A stretch of 64,000 bases of DNA. Origin: Streptosporangium oxazolinicum. Lineage in GTDB: Bacteria; Actinomycetota; Actinomycetes; Streptosporangiales; Streptosporangiaceae. The stretch is from assembly GCF_039537505.1 (NCBI RefSeq), contig NZ_BAABAQ010000020.1, positions 71,983 through 135,982 on the forward strand. The letters are read 5' to 3'. The notes under the pieces are model-generated. The model ran no database searches. It saw only the letters and a list, made by a program, of their open reading frames with translations, and was not told the origin of the DNA. Each line of letters opens with the position of its first letter. Position 1 is the stretch's first letter. Positions 33,453-41,151 of the stretch are shown in pieces. The translations under genes and the position numbers were made by a program.

Positions 33453-33742
33453 CCGGGGAGTCGCTGGAGGAGCTCGCGGAGATGGCCGCGAGAGGGTCGT
33501 GGGCCGAGCAGGGGGTGTGCGGGCAGGTCGATCCGGACCTGTTCTTCCCCGAGCCGACCGAGCGCGCCCAGGCCCGGGAGCAGTCCCAGCAGGCGCGGAA
33601 GGTCTGCCGCCGCTGCCCGGTGCGCCGCAAGTGCCTGCGCACCGCCCTGAACCGCCGGGAGCGGTTCGGGGTGTGGGGCGGCGCCACGGAGCAGGGGCGG
33701 CGCAAGCTGGAGTTCGTCGAGGACCTGGGGCGTGTGGCATGA
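33449..33742 (+). CDS. whiB-like: WhiB-family Fe-S transcription factor (first)
   Basis: 97 aa. Four Cys in WhiB spacing: C24, then CRRCPVRRKC, followed by the RFGVWGG turn and a basic end. WhiB proteins bind a [4Fe-4S] cluster and the primary sigma factor; phage copies can redirect host septation genes and cause superinfection exclusion. The GTG overlaps the upstream stop. A second, more diverged WhiB is at 41832. Confidence 0.9.
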   Translation: MTGESLEELAEMAARGSWAEQGVCGQVDPDLFFPEPTERAQAREQSQQARKVCRRCPVRRKCLRTALNRRERFGVWGGATEQGRRKLEFVEDLGRVA

Positions 33743-34113
33743 GCCGCCGCAACCGCCGGATGCGGCCGGGCACGATCCGCCACGCCCGCAAGCCCCGGTG
33801 GTCGAAGAAGTCGCGGTGCCCGGAGACGGGCAAGGTCCGCTACACCTCGAAGGGGGAGGCGGCCTACTGGCGGTCGCGGCTGCACCTCGGGGACCGCAAG
33901 CAGGTCTACGTGTGCGAGCACTGCGGGTTCCGGCACCTGGGCCGCCCGTTCTGGCGGGGCACCCGCCGCCACTCGTGGGGGCAGTGTCCGGTGGATCCGT
34001 CTCCGGCGTATCGGTCGGAGGCGGCGGCTGCTGCTCAGGTGATCCGGATCGGCGGGGCGATGGTCGCGCCGTGCCGTGGTCACTGGCACGTCACCCCCCT
34101 CCCCGTCGTGTGA
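33739..34113 (+). CDS. Small basic zinc-finger-like protein
   Basis: 124 aa. Very basic start (MSRRNRRMRPGTIRHARKPRWSKKSRC), then GKVRYTSKGEAAYWRSRLHLGDRKQVYVCEHCGFRHLG, a pattern of a small zinc-binding (CxxC...H) protein with Arg-rich nucleic-acid contacts. The C-terminal third is less structured. It overlaps the WhiB gene by 4 nt. Confidence 0.6.
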   Translation: MSRRNRRMRPGTIRHARKPRWSKKSRCPETGKVRYTSKGEAAYWRSRLHLGDRKQVYVCEHCGFRHLGRPFWRGTRRHSWGQCPVDPSPAYRSEAAAAAQVIRIGGAMVAPCRGHWHVTPLPVV

Positions 34114-34146
34114 CACAGATCACACTGTTTGGGGCGAACGGAGACA

Positions 34147-34174
34147 GACGTTAGCCCTCGGCCCCTGGTGGTCT
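34147..34174 (+). promoter_or_regulatory. System A promoter-like motif before replication genes
   Basis: GACGTTAGC, 13 nt, TGGTCT (34169-34174). A long CTCCGGGAGCGG hairpin follows at about 34186-34217. The next ATG is 34254. The rest of 34175-34496 is AT-richer and includes a TATAGA-type box near 34368. Confidence 0.5.
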
Positions 34175-34496
34175 GCGCGGGCTCAACTCCGGGAGCGGCA
34201 CCCGCCGCTCCCGGAGGAGGGCAGACCCGCCCGTCCACCGAGGGGACCTCCACATGATCGACACCTCCCCTGCCCCCGCCGGTCCCGGCGACCACACAGC
34301 CGGTTTGACCTGCGGAAACACCGCGAATGGAATGGCCGAACAGGTGATCAATCCACTAGACTCGGCTATAGAACACAATATCGAAAGCGACAACGGCGAC
34401 CCCCGAGAGGATCGCCGTCGCGGGCAGGAACAGGACGCAGCAACGTCCCCCTGCCTGCCTCACTCATCTACTGCAACGCAACATGAGGAGGCCACC

Positions 34497-34787
34497 GTGA
34501 GCGTATCTGACGCTGCCCGTGGTTCTGGAGTAACCCGGCGTCCTTTTGTCTCGGTGATCCCGTCGGGGGTCCCCGCTGGGTTGTCGGCCCGCTCGTACGG
34601 CGTCTACTGCTACATGGTCGCGTCCGGCGCCGACTGGTTCACCGTGTCGTCCCTCATGGAGGTGTTCAGCGACCGGCGCGACGGGCTCAACACCACCATG
34701 AGTGAGCTGATCCGGGCCGGGCTGATTGCCTCCGTTGAGCGGCGCGAGAAGAACCTGGTCCGTCGTGGCTACCGGGTGGTGTCATGA
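34497..34787 (+). CDS. Small winged-helix-like protein of replication module
   Basis: 96 aa from GTG 34497 with a GAGGAGG site. The same frame is open back to an ATG at 34254, but that extension is compositionally odd and crosses AT-rich promoter-like DNA. SYGVYCYMVASGADWFTVSSLMEVFSDRRDGLNTTMSELIRAGLI is a winged-helix pattern like replication-initiator N-domains. It overlaps the next gene by 4 nt, and the two may have arisen by splitting of one initiator. Confidence 0.6.
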   Translation: MSVSDAARGSGVTRRPFVSVIPSGVPAGLSARSYGVYCYMVASGADWFTVSSLMEVFSDRRDGLNTTMSELIRAGLIASVERREKNLVRRGYRVVS

Positions 34788-35914
34788 CGGTTGGGATGCG
34801 GCACCGCCGCCGCGCTGGCACCTACATGCCGCGCACGACCATCCGCGACACCGACCTGTCGTACCTGGCGCTGGGCCTGCTCACCTACTTGCTGGACCGC
34901 CCCAGGAACTGGCAGGTTCGCGGCGATGCGCTGGCGGCCGAGCGCGACGACCCCGAGGGCCGTGTGATGAAGGCGCTCGCGCGCCTTCGCGAGAAGGGCT
35001 ACTACCGGCTGGAGCGGCGCCGTCTGCTGTCGGGCAAGTTCGCCATGGGTACCGCTGTGTCCGAGGACCCGGTGGAGGAGTGGATCGCCGACAACGCCGA
35101 GTTCGGCGGGAAGCCCGTTGACCTCGTGCAGCAGCCGGATGGCAGCTTCCTCGTGCTCCACAAGGACGGCTCGATGACGTCGGACGGGTTCGAGGATCTG
35201 GAGGACTTCGGCGACGAGCTGGAGGAATACGACGAGGACGAGGGCGATCCGGACGCCTATTCCCGGTTGTGGGATAACCCGGAGCCCGAGGATGCGGTTC
35301 CGGTTCAGCCGGAACCGCAAAAGCCGGACCCCGGTCAGCCGGACCCCGGTTCCCGCGGGCCCTTTAGAAGTACTGAGAAGAAGAACCGAGAAGAAAGTTC
35401 AGGTTCCTTCGCTAGCGCTCAGAAACCTGCGGGGAGCGCGCAGCAGCCGAGCCTTCTGGGTGACGACATCCCGCCCGCTCCAGCGGCCGAGACGCCGAAG
35501 AAGCGCCGCAACACCACCAAGGAGCGCACTCCCGAGGAGCAGGCACGTTTCGACCAGGCCGACGAGATCGCCCGTGGGTGGTGGGCGCGCTGCGACGTGC
35601 TCGGCATCCCGAACATCAAGCGCAGCAACAGCGGCGTCACAGGCTTCGTTGGGTTCCGCGCGATGATCGAGCGCACCCTCGCCGCTGACTGCGACGTCAA
35701 CGAGATCAAGTGGGCGCTCGAAGACCTCCGCGACCCGTTCCCTAGCACCCCCCGGCTGACAAACGCCATTGGCAGGCGACGCGGCGCTGTCCCCCAGCAG
35801 AGCGGCTACGGCAAGCCCAACACCCGCGTCCACATCGACAACGTCCCCCAGGCCGAGCGCGACTTCGCCGCCGCCGCCTTCGGCGACACCCCCAAGAACG
35901 GAGTGTCCTGGTGA
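34784..35914 (+). CDS. Phage replication initiator (lambda O-like)
   Basis: 376 aa. The N-terminal winged-helix domain (about 10-90: DLSYLALGLLTYLLDRP, ALARLREKGYYRLERR) is followed by an acidic linker, then a Pro/Ser-rich low-order region (about 160-240). The C-terminal helical domain (about 245-330: EQARFDQADEIARGWWARCDVLG, IERTLAADCDVNEIKWALEDL) probably contacts the helicase loader. With the DnaC-like gene next, this is the O-P arrangement. An iteron-like cluster and A-rich stretch lie inside the linker codons. Confidence 0.65.
   Translation: MTVGMRHRRRAGTYMPRTTIRDTDLSYLALGLLTYLLDRPRNWQVRGDALAAERDDPEGRVMKALARLREKGYYRLERRRLLSGKFAMGTAVSEDPVEEWIADNAEFGGKPVDLVQQPDGSFLVLHKDGSMTSDGFEDLEDFGDELEEYDEDEGDPDAYSRLWDNPEPEDAVPVQPEPQKPDPGQPDPGSRGPFRSTEKKNREESSGSFASAQKPAGSAQQPSLLGDDIPPAPAAETPKKRRNTTKERTPEEQARFDQADEIARGWWARCDVLGIPNIKRSNSGVTGFVGFRAMIERTLAADCDVNEIKWALEDLRDPFPSTPRLTNAIGRRRGAVPQQSGYGKPNTRVHIDNVPQAERDFAAAAFGDTPKNGVSW
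35295..35410 (+). other. Candidate replication origin inside the initiator gene
   Basis: A 9-bp inverted repeat (35295-35303 with 35309-35317), two 14-bp direct repeats AGCCGGACCCCGGT (35322-35335 and 35337-35350), then an A-rich tract at about 35361-35410. This is the lambda ori layout inside gene O. The repeats also encode KPDPG/QPDPG, so protein repetition is an alternative cause. Confidence 0.45.
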
Positions 35915-36768
35915 ACCAGTCCCTCCGGCGGCCCAACCGCCCCGGTATCCCGGTCTCCCAGATCGAGACCACGCAGGTCGGCAACAACATGGCCCGCGTC
36001 GAAGCTGTCACCGGCCGCCCGCCCACGAGCCTCGCCCCCGTCCTGCGCGGCAAGGCCCAGCTCGACCCCGCCGAGATCGCCCGCATCGAAGCCCTCTACG
36101 CCGAAAGCGACCGCGCCTCCCACGAAAGCGCGCTCACCCGCCGCGAAGAAGGCCGCGCCCGCCTCTGGCACCGCCGAGTCCCGCAGAAGTACCGCACCGC
36201 CACCTACGACCAGTTCAAACCCCAGCAGGACCCGACCGGCATGCACCTGGCCACCCGCACCAAGACGACCAACGCCGTCACGGCGTGGCTCGACGGCCCC
36301 CACCAGGGCCTCCTGCTCAAGGGCCCCTCCCGGCACGGCAAGTCCTACGCCGCCTACGCCATCGGCCACGCCGCCCGCGCCCGCGGCCTGTACGTCTCCG
36401 CCTGGTCCATGCCCATCCTCAACAAGGCACTGCGCGGCGACCTCGGCGAGAAGGAAGGCACCGCCGCCTGGACCGACGTCCTCGACTCCGATCTCCTCTA
36501 CCTCGACGACATCGGCCGCGAAAACGTCACCAGGTGGACGACGGAGCAGCTCCACATCATCGCCGAGCACCGGCTCACCACCGGCGACGACGACGGCGAC
36601 GGCGGCACCCGCACCTGGCCGCGCCGCACGATCACCTCGACCAACCTCGGCTACAGCGACCTCATCGAGCTCTACGGCGACCCCCTCGTCGAGCGGCTCC
36701 TCGAAGACGCGATGGTCGCCGTCATCGAAGGCCAGAAGCTGTCGGCCTTCGCCACCGACCCCTTCTAA
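35911..36768 (+). CDS. dnaC-like: DnaC/IstB-like helicase loader ATPase
   Basis: 285 aa. Walker A GPSRHGKSYAA near 138, Walker B LLYLDDIG near 193, sensor motif TITSTNLGYSDL near 243: the AAA+ fold of replicative helicase loaders. The N-terminus (about 1-90) is a separate helical domain that may bind the initiator or helicase. An acidic insert (GDDDGDGG) sits between Walker B and sensor 1. GTG start overlaps the initiator stop. Confidence 0.85.
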   Translation: MNQSLRRPNRPGIPVSQIETTQVGNNMARVEAVTGRPPTSLAPVLRGKAQLDPAEIARIEALYAESDRASHESALTRREEGRARLWHRRVPQKYRTATYDQFKPQQDPTGMHLATRTKTTNAVTAWLDGPHQGLLLKGPSRHGKSYAAYAIGHAARARGLYVSAWSMPILNKALRGDLGEKEGTAAWTDVLDSDLLYLDDIGRENVTRWTTEQLHIIAEHRLTTGDDDGDGGTRTWPRRTITSTNLGYSDLIELYGDPLVERLLEDAMVAVIEGQKLSAFATDPF

Positions 36769-36773
36769 CCCCC

Positions 36774-37328
36774 ATGGCCACCGACCACGAGAAGTACCGG
36801 GCCGCGCTGCGTGATCAGCAGCGCGCCCGGCACCCGGGGGTGCCGGTCCCGTACCGGATCACGGCCGCGCTCGACAGCCGAGACATGGACGGCCCCGAAG
36901 TAGACCGCGCCCTGGGCGGCGAAGAACCCATGGTCGATGACTGGGAAGCGGGCAAGACCGTCCCCACCCCTGAGCAGATCGAGGCCCTCGCTCGCCTCAC
37001 CGCCTACCCCGTCGAGTTCTTCTACCTGCCCGCCCCACCGCCCATGATCGCGAACCTGTGCCGCCGCAGCGGCCCCCGCAAAGACCGCTGCCAGAAGGTC
37101 AACCTCGGCGGCCCACCCGCACCGGCCGCCCCCGTCATCCCCATGACCGGCCGCAGCCACGTCTGGGCATGCCGCGTCCCGACCTGTCCCACCCGCGGCA
37201 AACCCCACCCGGCCGCCACCGCCCAAGCAGCCGCCGCCGGGTGGCGCCGCCACTACCTCACCGAGCACTACCAGGCACCCACCCCGAACCTGACCACCCC
37301 CCGACAACCCCCTACGGAGCTCTCATGA
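36774..37328 (+). CDS. XRE-type HTH protein with zinc-finger-like C-terminus
   Basis: 184 aa. VDRALGGEEPMVDDWEAGKTVPTPEQIEALARLTAYPVEFFY is an XRE helix-turn-helix in which the usual start is truncated. The C-terminal part has CRRSGPRKDRC and WACRVPTCPTRGKPHP with nearby His, a probable zinc site. It follows the loader by 5 nt. It could regulate early genes or recognise the origin. Confidence 0.65.
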   Translation: MATDHEKYRAALRDQQRARHPGVPVPYRITAALDSRDMDGPEVDRALGGEEPMVDDWEAGKTVPTPEQIEALARLTAYPVEFFYLPAPPPMIANLCRRSGPRKDRCQKVNLGGPPAPAAPVIPMTGRSHVWACRVPTCPTRGKPHPAATAQAAAAGWRRHYLTEHYQAPTPNLTTPRQPPTELS

Positions 37329-37702
37329 CCACCCCCGCCCCCGCCACGCCGATCACCGGCTGGCGCACCATTGACTTCTCGCCCGCCACCGGCTGGCTGC
37401 TCGTCTACCTCAGCAACGACGCCCCCGGCGGGTACTTCACCGTCCCAATGGTGGGCTGGCTCATCCAGGAGGAATGCGACCTCGACCCGGTCACCGACGC
37501 CCCGATTCTCCGCAAGGTCGCCCGGACCCGCGTCGTCGCCGGCGTCGCGTTCGACGGCGTCGTCGAGGAGGCCGACGCCGCGGAGAACTTCTGGCAGGCC
37601 CTCCCCATCAGCGCACCCGCCCCCACCGCCGAGGCGGCCAGGCAGGAAAGCGCCGAGCGGCGCCGACGCCTCGGCCCCGACCGGACCGGAAGGACCTCCT
37701 GA
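37325..37702 (+). CDS. Hypothetical early protein
   Basis: 125 aa. DFSPATGWLLVYLSNDAPGGYFTVPMVGWLIQEE suggests a beta-rich N-domain; the end is a basic helix (QESAERRRRLGPDRTG). No family is recognised. It is coupled to both neighbours by overlapping start and stop codons. Confidence 0.6.
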   Translation: MTTPAPATPITGWRTIDFSPATGWLLVYLSNDAPGGYFTVPMVGWLIQEECDLDPVTDAPILRKVARTRVVAGVAFDGVVEEADAAENFWQALPISAPAPTAEAARQESAERRRRLGPDRTGRTS

Positions 37703-37863
37703 TGCGCCGCACCTACCTCCTGCACGGCATCGGCTGGCTCCTGGCCACCGTCGCCATCGCCGTCCCGGTCATCTTCAACCTGTCCTGGTGGTCCATCCCG
37801 ATCGTCATCTGCGCCTGGCTCGGCATCATGTCCCTGGCCCAGGCCGTCCTCAGCGACTACTGA
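37702..37863 (+). CDS. Two-helix membrane microprotein
   Basis: 53 aa. Two hydrophobic helices (IGWLLATVAIAVPVIF and SIPIVICAWLGIMSLAQAV) with a basic start MRRTYLL. AAGGA ribosome site. Phage microproteins of this kind are sometimes exclusion or toxin factors; there is no direct evidence here. Confidence 0.6.
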   Translation: MRRTYLLHGIGWLLATVAIAVPVIFNLSWWSIPIVICAWLGIMSLAQAVLSDY

Positions 37864-38366
37864 TGACCCCCCTCGCCCCCGCCGCTTCGAGCCCGTGCCC
37901 GGCCTGCGGCGGCACCTTCCCCGGCGACGCCCCCGATGACTCCACCGTCTGCCGGTGCGGCATCTGGGCCGCCGCCCCCTGCCCCCTGAACGCTGGAGAG
38001 CCCATGGCCCCCACCGCCGCGATGACCCGCCGCGACGCCCAGATCTGCCGCCTCTACGCCGACCCCACCATCCTCATCGCCGACATCGCCGCCCGCTTCA
38101 ACCTCTCCGCCCCCCGCATCAGCCAGATCGCCCGCAAGAACAACCTGCCTCTGCGCTGCCCCACGAACGCGCCCAAGCGCGCCAACGGCGCCGAGATCCG
38201 CGAGGACTTCCTGGACGGGATGGACAAGTCGGCGATCGCCGCCAAGCACGGCGTGGTCCTCGACACCGTCACCTACCACCTGCGCGCCGCCGGCCTCATT
38301 CCCCCGCCCGTTCCCCGCGCCGTGGCGCGCGCTGCCAGCACGGCCCGCACCACCGTCGCGGCGTAA
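37863..38366 (+). CDS. Zinc-ribbon plus HTH DNA-binding protein
   Basis: 167 aa. N-terminal CPACGG...CRCG ribbon, then RLYADPTILIADIAARFNLSAPRISQIARKN (a clear sigma-like or resolvase-type HTH) and a second HTH-like MDKSAIAAKHGVVLDTVTYHLRAAGL. Two tandem recognition units suggest binding to a repeated site. It is last in the replication operon. Confidence 0.65.
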   Translation: MTPLAPAASSPCPACGGTFPGDAPDDSTVCRCGIWAAAPCPLNAGEPMAPTAAMTRRDAQICRLYADPTILIADIAARFNLSAPRISQIARKNNLPLRCPTNAPKRANGAEIREDFLDGMDKSAIAAKHGVVLDTVTYHLRAAGLIPPPVPRAVARAASTARTTVAA

Positions 38367-38394
38367 ACGCCGCGTTGACCCGCGATCGGGCGCG

Positions 38395-38422
38395 GACACT
38401 ACCCGTCCGCGCCCCGCAGGGT
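38395..38422 (+). promoter_or_regulatory. System A promoter-like motif (leaderless type)
   Basis: GACACTACC, 13 nt, CAGGGT (38417-38422), 7 nt, ATG at 38430. A TTGACC lies upstream at 38375, but at non-optimal spacing. Confidence 0.55.
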
Positions 38423-38429
38423 GCCCCCC

Positions 38430-39017
38430 ATGGACACCACCACCAGCACCCTGCCCGCGCCCACCTCCCACGAGGCCGACGACATGGCGTTCGGCCAGCT
38501 CGCCCGTCTCGTGGAACTCCGCCAGGACCCCACCCGCTACTCCATGACCATCGACGGCGAAGAATTCCCCTACCACACGGCGGCCGACGACACGATCGTG
38601 TCCGTCCCGTACCAGGGGCTGCCCTTCCTGACGTTCACGCTCCTCGCCGAGCACGTCCAGATCGACAACCGGCTGCACACCCTCAGGCGCCCGGTCTCCG
38701 AACCCTGGGACATCCCCGACGCCACCGCCTCGCGGCCTCTGCGGGCGGGGAAGGCCTCCGGGTGGGCGGCACGCATGCGCGCCAAGCAGGCCGACACCAT
38801 GATCGACGGGTACGCCTTCGCCGGCATCGTCCAGCTCCGCGGCTACGCCTTCAACTGGCAGATGACGATCGACGGCGAGGTCTTCCCCTACCGGCTGGCC
38901 CGGACGGCGTACATCCCCGTCACCACTGGTGAGATCCCCAAGGTCGAGATCACCCTCCCGGCCGAACGCATCACCATGGACCTGGCCGAGCGGCGCCCGG
39001 CCGCCGACTCCGGCTGA
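38430..39017 (+). CDS. Internally duplicated hypothetical protein
   Basis: 195 aa with two related halves: YSMTIDGEEFPYHTAADDTIVSVP..LTFTLLAEHVQID and NWQMTIDGEVFPYRLARTAYIPVTT..VEITLPAERITMD. Each half predicts a beta-sandwich module. The family was not recognised. It is probably translated from a leaderless transcript. Confidence 0.6.
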   Translation: MDTTTSTLPAPTSHEADDMAFGQLARLVELRQDPTRYSMTIDGEEFPYHTAADDTIVSVPYQGLPFLTFTLLAEHVQIDNRLHTLRRPVSEPWDIPDATASRPLRAGKASGWAARMRAKQADTMIDGYAFAGIVQLRGYAFNWQMTIDGEVFPYRLARTAYIPVTTGEIPKVEITLPAERITMDLAERRPAADSG

Positions 39018-39057
39018 CGCCTGGCCGCCGGTCGGCCAGGCGAGCTACCCTGACGGT

Positions 39058-39234
39058 ATGACCACCGCCGAGCAGACCCTCCGCCGCACCCCCGAGCAGG
39101 CCGCCGCCGGCCGCGCCGCCCTCATGGCCCTGCTCGGCCAGCCGCCCGCGGCCGAGGATCTCGACCTCGTCGCCCGCCGGGACATCGCCCTGGCCGCCCA
39201 GCTCGCCCCGCGCGCCGCCGCCCACGCGGAATGA
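39058..39234 (+). CDS. Possible antitoxin partner of PIN-like protein
   Basis: 58 aa, helical and Ala-rich (EQTLRRTPEQAAAGRAALMALLGQ; DLDLVARRDIALAAQLA). Its stop overlaps the ATG of the PIN-like gene (ATGA), the usual arrangement in VapBC pairs. It has no clear DNA-binding domain, so the antitoxin call rests on size and coupling. Confidence 0.45.
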   Translation: MTTAEQTLRRTPEQAAAGRAALMALLGQPPAAEDLDLVARRDIALAAQLAPRAAAHAE

Positions 39235-39638
39235 TCGGCCTCGTCTTCGACGTCTCTGCGCTGCGCCTGTGGGGCGAGCAGGCCAGTCGATACCTGGAGG
39301 CCCTCGTATGGGCCCGCGCCACCCACACCGGCCACCTGGCCCCCCTGATCATCCCCACCCCCGCCCTGGTCGCCGCGCTCGCCGGAATCCGGCCGCCCGC
39401 CCGCGCCGTCCTGGACGTCCTGCTCGGCCTCGACATCCACATCGCCGAACCGCTCACCCCGGCGATCGCCCCGGCCATCGCCGACCTCATGCGCGCCGCC
39501 CGCACTTCTGCCCCCGAGGCGGTCACCGCGGCCGCCGTCGTCCACGCCGCGAAATCCCGCAACCTGCCGGTCTGCACCACCAACCCCTACCCGCTGCAGG
39601 CCCTGTGGCCCGACATCGTGATCGATCTAATCCCCTGA
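39231..39638 (+). CDS. PIN-domain-like (VapC-type) protein, possibly degenerate
   Basis: 135 aa. VFDVSALRLWG gives the first PIN aspartate, and the end ...VVHAAKSRNLPVCTTNPYPLQALWPDI matches the VapC C-terminus (A..A..LPV.TTN). The middle acidic positions are not obvious: AAAVVHAAK stands where many VapCs have an Asp. It could be a VapC toxin or an inactive relative. A TA pair would aid plasmid maintenance. Confidence 0.55.
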   Translation: MIGLVFDVSALRLWGEQASRYLEALVWARATHTGHLAPLIIPTPALVAALAGIRPPARAVLDVLLGLDIHIAEPLTPAIAPAIADLMRAARTSAPEAVTAAAVVHAAKSRNLPVCTTNPYPLQALWPDIVIDLIP

Positions 39639-39656
39639 CCAGGCAAAACGGGGGCA

Positions 39657-39684
39657 GACACTAACCTGTCGATCCCTGCAACCT
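39657..39684 (+). promoter_or_regulatory. System A promoter-like motif
   Basis: GACACTAAC, 13 nt, CAACCT (39679-39684). It is directly followed by the terminator-like hairpin that ends at the start codon. Confidence 0.6.
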
Positions 39685-39716
39685 TCCGGTGACGCCAGAT
39701 CACCGGGAGGTTTTTT
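39682..39716 (+). terminator. Terminator-like hairpin with T6 abutting a start codon (attenuator candidate)
   Basis: CCTTCCGGTGA (39682-39692) pairs with TCACCGGGAGG (39700-39710), followed by TTTTTT and C, then ATG at 39718. The right arm contains the only ribosome site (GGGAGG), so the stem could both terminate transcription and hide the ribosome site. Confidence 0.65.
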
Positions 39717-39717
39717 C

Positions 39718-39888
39718 ATGCCCCGCCCCAGCAGTCCGCGCCCCATCCAATGGCGGTGGTGGTGCCGCATCACCGGATGCCCCGTCGCCGGCCGCCGCTT
39801 CGCCGCGCCCTCCCGCGCCGCGGCCCTGGCCGACTTCGCCGGCCACTACCGCGACGGCCACACCGCGCCCGCGACGGCCGCGTCGTGA
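39718..39888 (+). CDS. Small basic protein behind attenuator
   Basis: 56 aa: a Trp-rich WRWWCRITGCPVAGRRFAAPSRAAALADFAGHYRDGH. The pair of Cys and pair of His could bind zinc. It overlaps the GTG of the next gene by 4 nt, which supports it being real despite its size. Confidence 0.6.
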   Translation: MPRPSSPRPIQWRWWCRITGCPVAGRRFAAPSRAAALADFAGHYRDGHTAPATAAS

Positions 39889-40202
39889 AGGGCGGCCAGG
39901 AGTTCGCGCTCTACATCACCGTGGTGACCGTCGCGCTGAGCATCGCCCTGGCCCTGCTGTGCCAGGAGCGGCGCCGCGCCGCGGTGCTGCGCCGCGAGCT
40001 GGCGCGCACCCGGGCCCGGCTGGAGACGCTGACGGGCATCCTCGCGCCGATCCCCGAGCAGCTGCTCGCCGGGAAACGACCACGCCTGTCCCCCCAGGAC
40101 CTGGCCACGATCGCCGTCCTGGTCGAGCACGACGGCCCCGAGGGCGAGCAGCTCCTGGCGCTGGAAGCGGCCTTCCATCCCAACCCCAATAGACAACATT
40201 AG
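39885..40202 (+). CDS. Single-pass membrane protein with cytoplasmic coiled coil
   Basis: 105 aa. One hydrophobic helix (FALYITVVTVALSIALALLC) near the N-terminus, then Arg-rich coiled coil (RRRAAVLRRELARTRARLETL). The stop codon lies inside the next system B operator, so the promoter of the following gene is placed at the exact end of this one. Confidence 0.6.
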   Translation: MKGGQEFALYITVVTVALSIALALLCQERRRAAVLRRELARTRARLETLTGILAPIPEQLLAGKRPRLSPQDLATIAVLVEHDGPEGEQLLALEAAFHPNPNRQH

Positions 40203-40218
40203 AGAATAACGCTAAAGT
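40190..40218 (+). promoter_or_regulatory. System B promoter with spacer operator
   Basis: TAGACA (40190-40195), 17 nt, TAAAGT (40213-40218). The spacer holds ATTAGAGAATAACGC, shared by all five system B copies. Confidence 0.7.
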
Positions 40219-40233
40219 CTGTGGTGTCGGCAA

Positions 40234-40252
40234 GGCGGTGAGCGGCACCGCC
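40234..40252 (+). ncRNA. AGCGG-pentaloop leader hairpin
   Basis: GGCGGTG-AGCGG-CACCGCC in the 5' leader of the next gene, between the promoter and the CCGGAAGG ribosome site. Confidence 0.65.
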
Positions 40253-40282
40253 CCAACCACCACCGGAAGGACCCCCACCTTG

Positions 40283-41077
40283 ATGAACACGACCTACCTC
40301 GTCCCCGAACTGGCCGCCGCCGGATTCCCCCAGGGCAGCAACAGCGACCCCGACCGCTGGTGGGCGCGCATCACCGTGGCCGACCTCGTCGAGGTGGACG
40401 TGGACCAGGAGACCGACCGCGCCACCGTCGCCCGCCTCATGAACAACCCCGCCCCCGACGACGAGATCACCCCCACCGAGTGGACCGCCGACTTCGACGA
40501 GACCGTCCCCGCCGGTCTCGTCGCCGGGTTCGCGCTCCTCGCCCGCCACTTCCCCGAGGGCACCGACGCCCAGGAGTTCCTGGCCACCCTCACCGCCGCG
40601 TTCGCCCCCGCCGACGCCGAGATCGTCACCCCCGAGGTGATCGCCGAGCAGATCGAGGACCTCACCGGCCAGCTCAACACCGCCCTGCGCCACGAGGACG
40701 GCATCGACGACCCCGCCGCCGTCCTGCGCCACCTCACCGCCTCCGCCCAGCGGGAGATCACCACCCTCCACCTCCTGGAGGACAACGCCGACAACACCGA
40801 CGGCAAGCACGCCGTCGTAACCGCCTCTCACGTCTCGCACGCGGGCACCTGCATGTCGGCGTTCGCCGAGATCCTGGAGGCCGCCGCCGTCTCCGCCCAG
40901 GCCGCCCAGGACGAGACCGCCGCCCAGGCCACCACGTCCTCCCAGCGGCACGGCCTCGGCACCCCCCTGGGCGACCTCCTGCCCGACGGACGGCACGCCA
41001 CCCGGCCCGCCAACGGCGTCTTCAAGGCCATCATCGCCGCCCCCGGCTCCGCCCGCACCGGCCAGCCCGCCGCCTGA
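40283..41077 (+). CDS. Hypothetical protein under system B promoter
   Basis: 264 aa, acidic. RITVADLVEVDVDQETDRATVARLMNNPAPDD, then GFALLARHFPEGTDAQEFLATLTAAF and a long helical region (HLTASAQREITTLHLLEDNA). No family is recognised. Its control by the same element as the genes at 49.8-52.9 kb places it in that regulon. Confidence 0.6.
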   Translation: MNTTYLVPELAAAGFPQGSNSDPDRWWARITVADLVEVDVDQETDRATVARLMNNPAPDDEITPTEWTADFDETVPAGLVAGFALLARHFPEGTDAQEFLATLTAAFAPADAEIVTPEVIAEQIEDLTGQLNTALRHEDGIDDPAAVLRHLTASAQREITTLHLLEDNADNTDGKHAVVTASHVSHAGTCMSAFAEILEAAAVSAQAAQDETAAQATTSSQRHGLGTPLGDLLPDGRHATRPANGVFKAIIAAPGSARTGQPAA

Positions 41078-41086
41078 CCCACCCTG

Positions 41087-41119
41087 GCGCCCGCCCGGCC
41101 CCACCAGCCGGGCGGGCGC
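41087..41119 (+). terminator. GC hairpin between genes
   Basis: Perfect 13-bp stem (GCGCCCGCCCGGC) with loop CCCACCA. A hairpin with a similar CACCA loop occurs at 43019-43043. Confidence 0.6.
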
Positions 41120-41151
41120 TTCTCAACCCCATCCCCCCGAGGACACAGAAC

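Noticed and set aside
34254..34496. 81-residue extension of the small winged-helix protein
   Set aside because: Atypical codon use and AT-rich promoter-like DNA; the GTG at 34497 has a much better ribosome site. Kept as an alternative start only.
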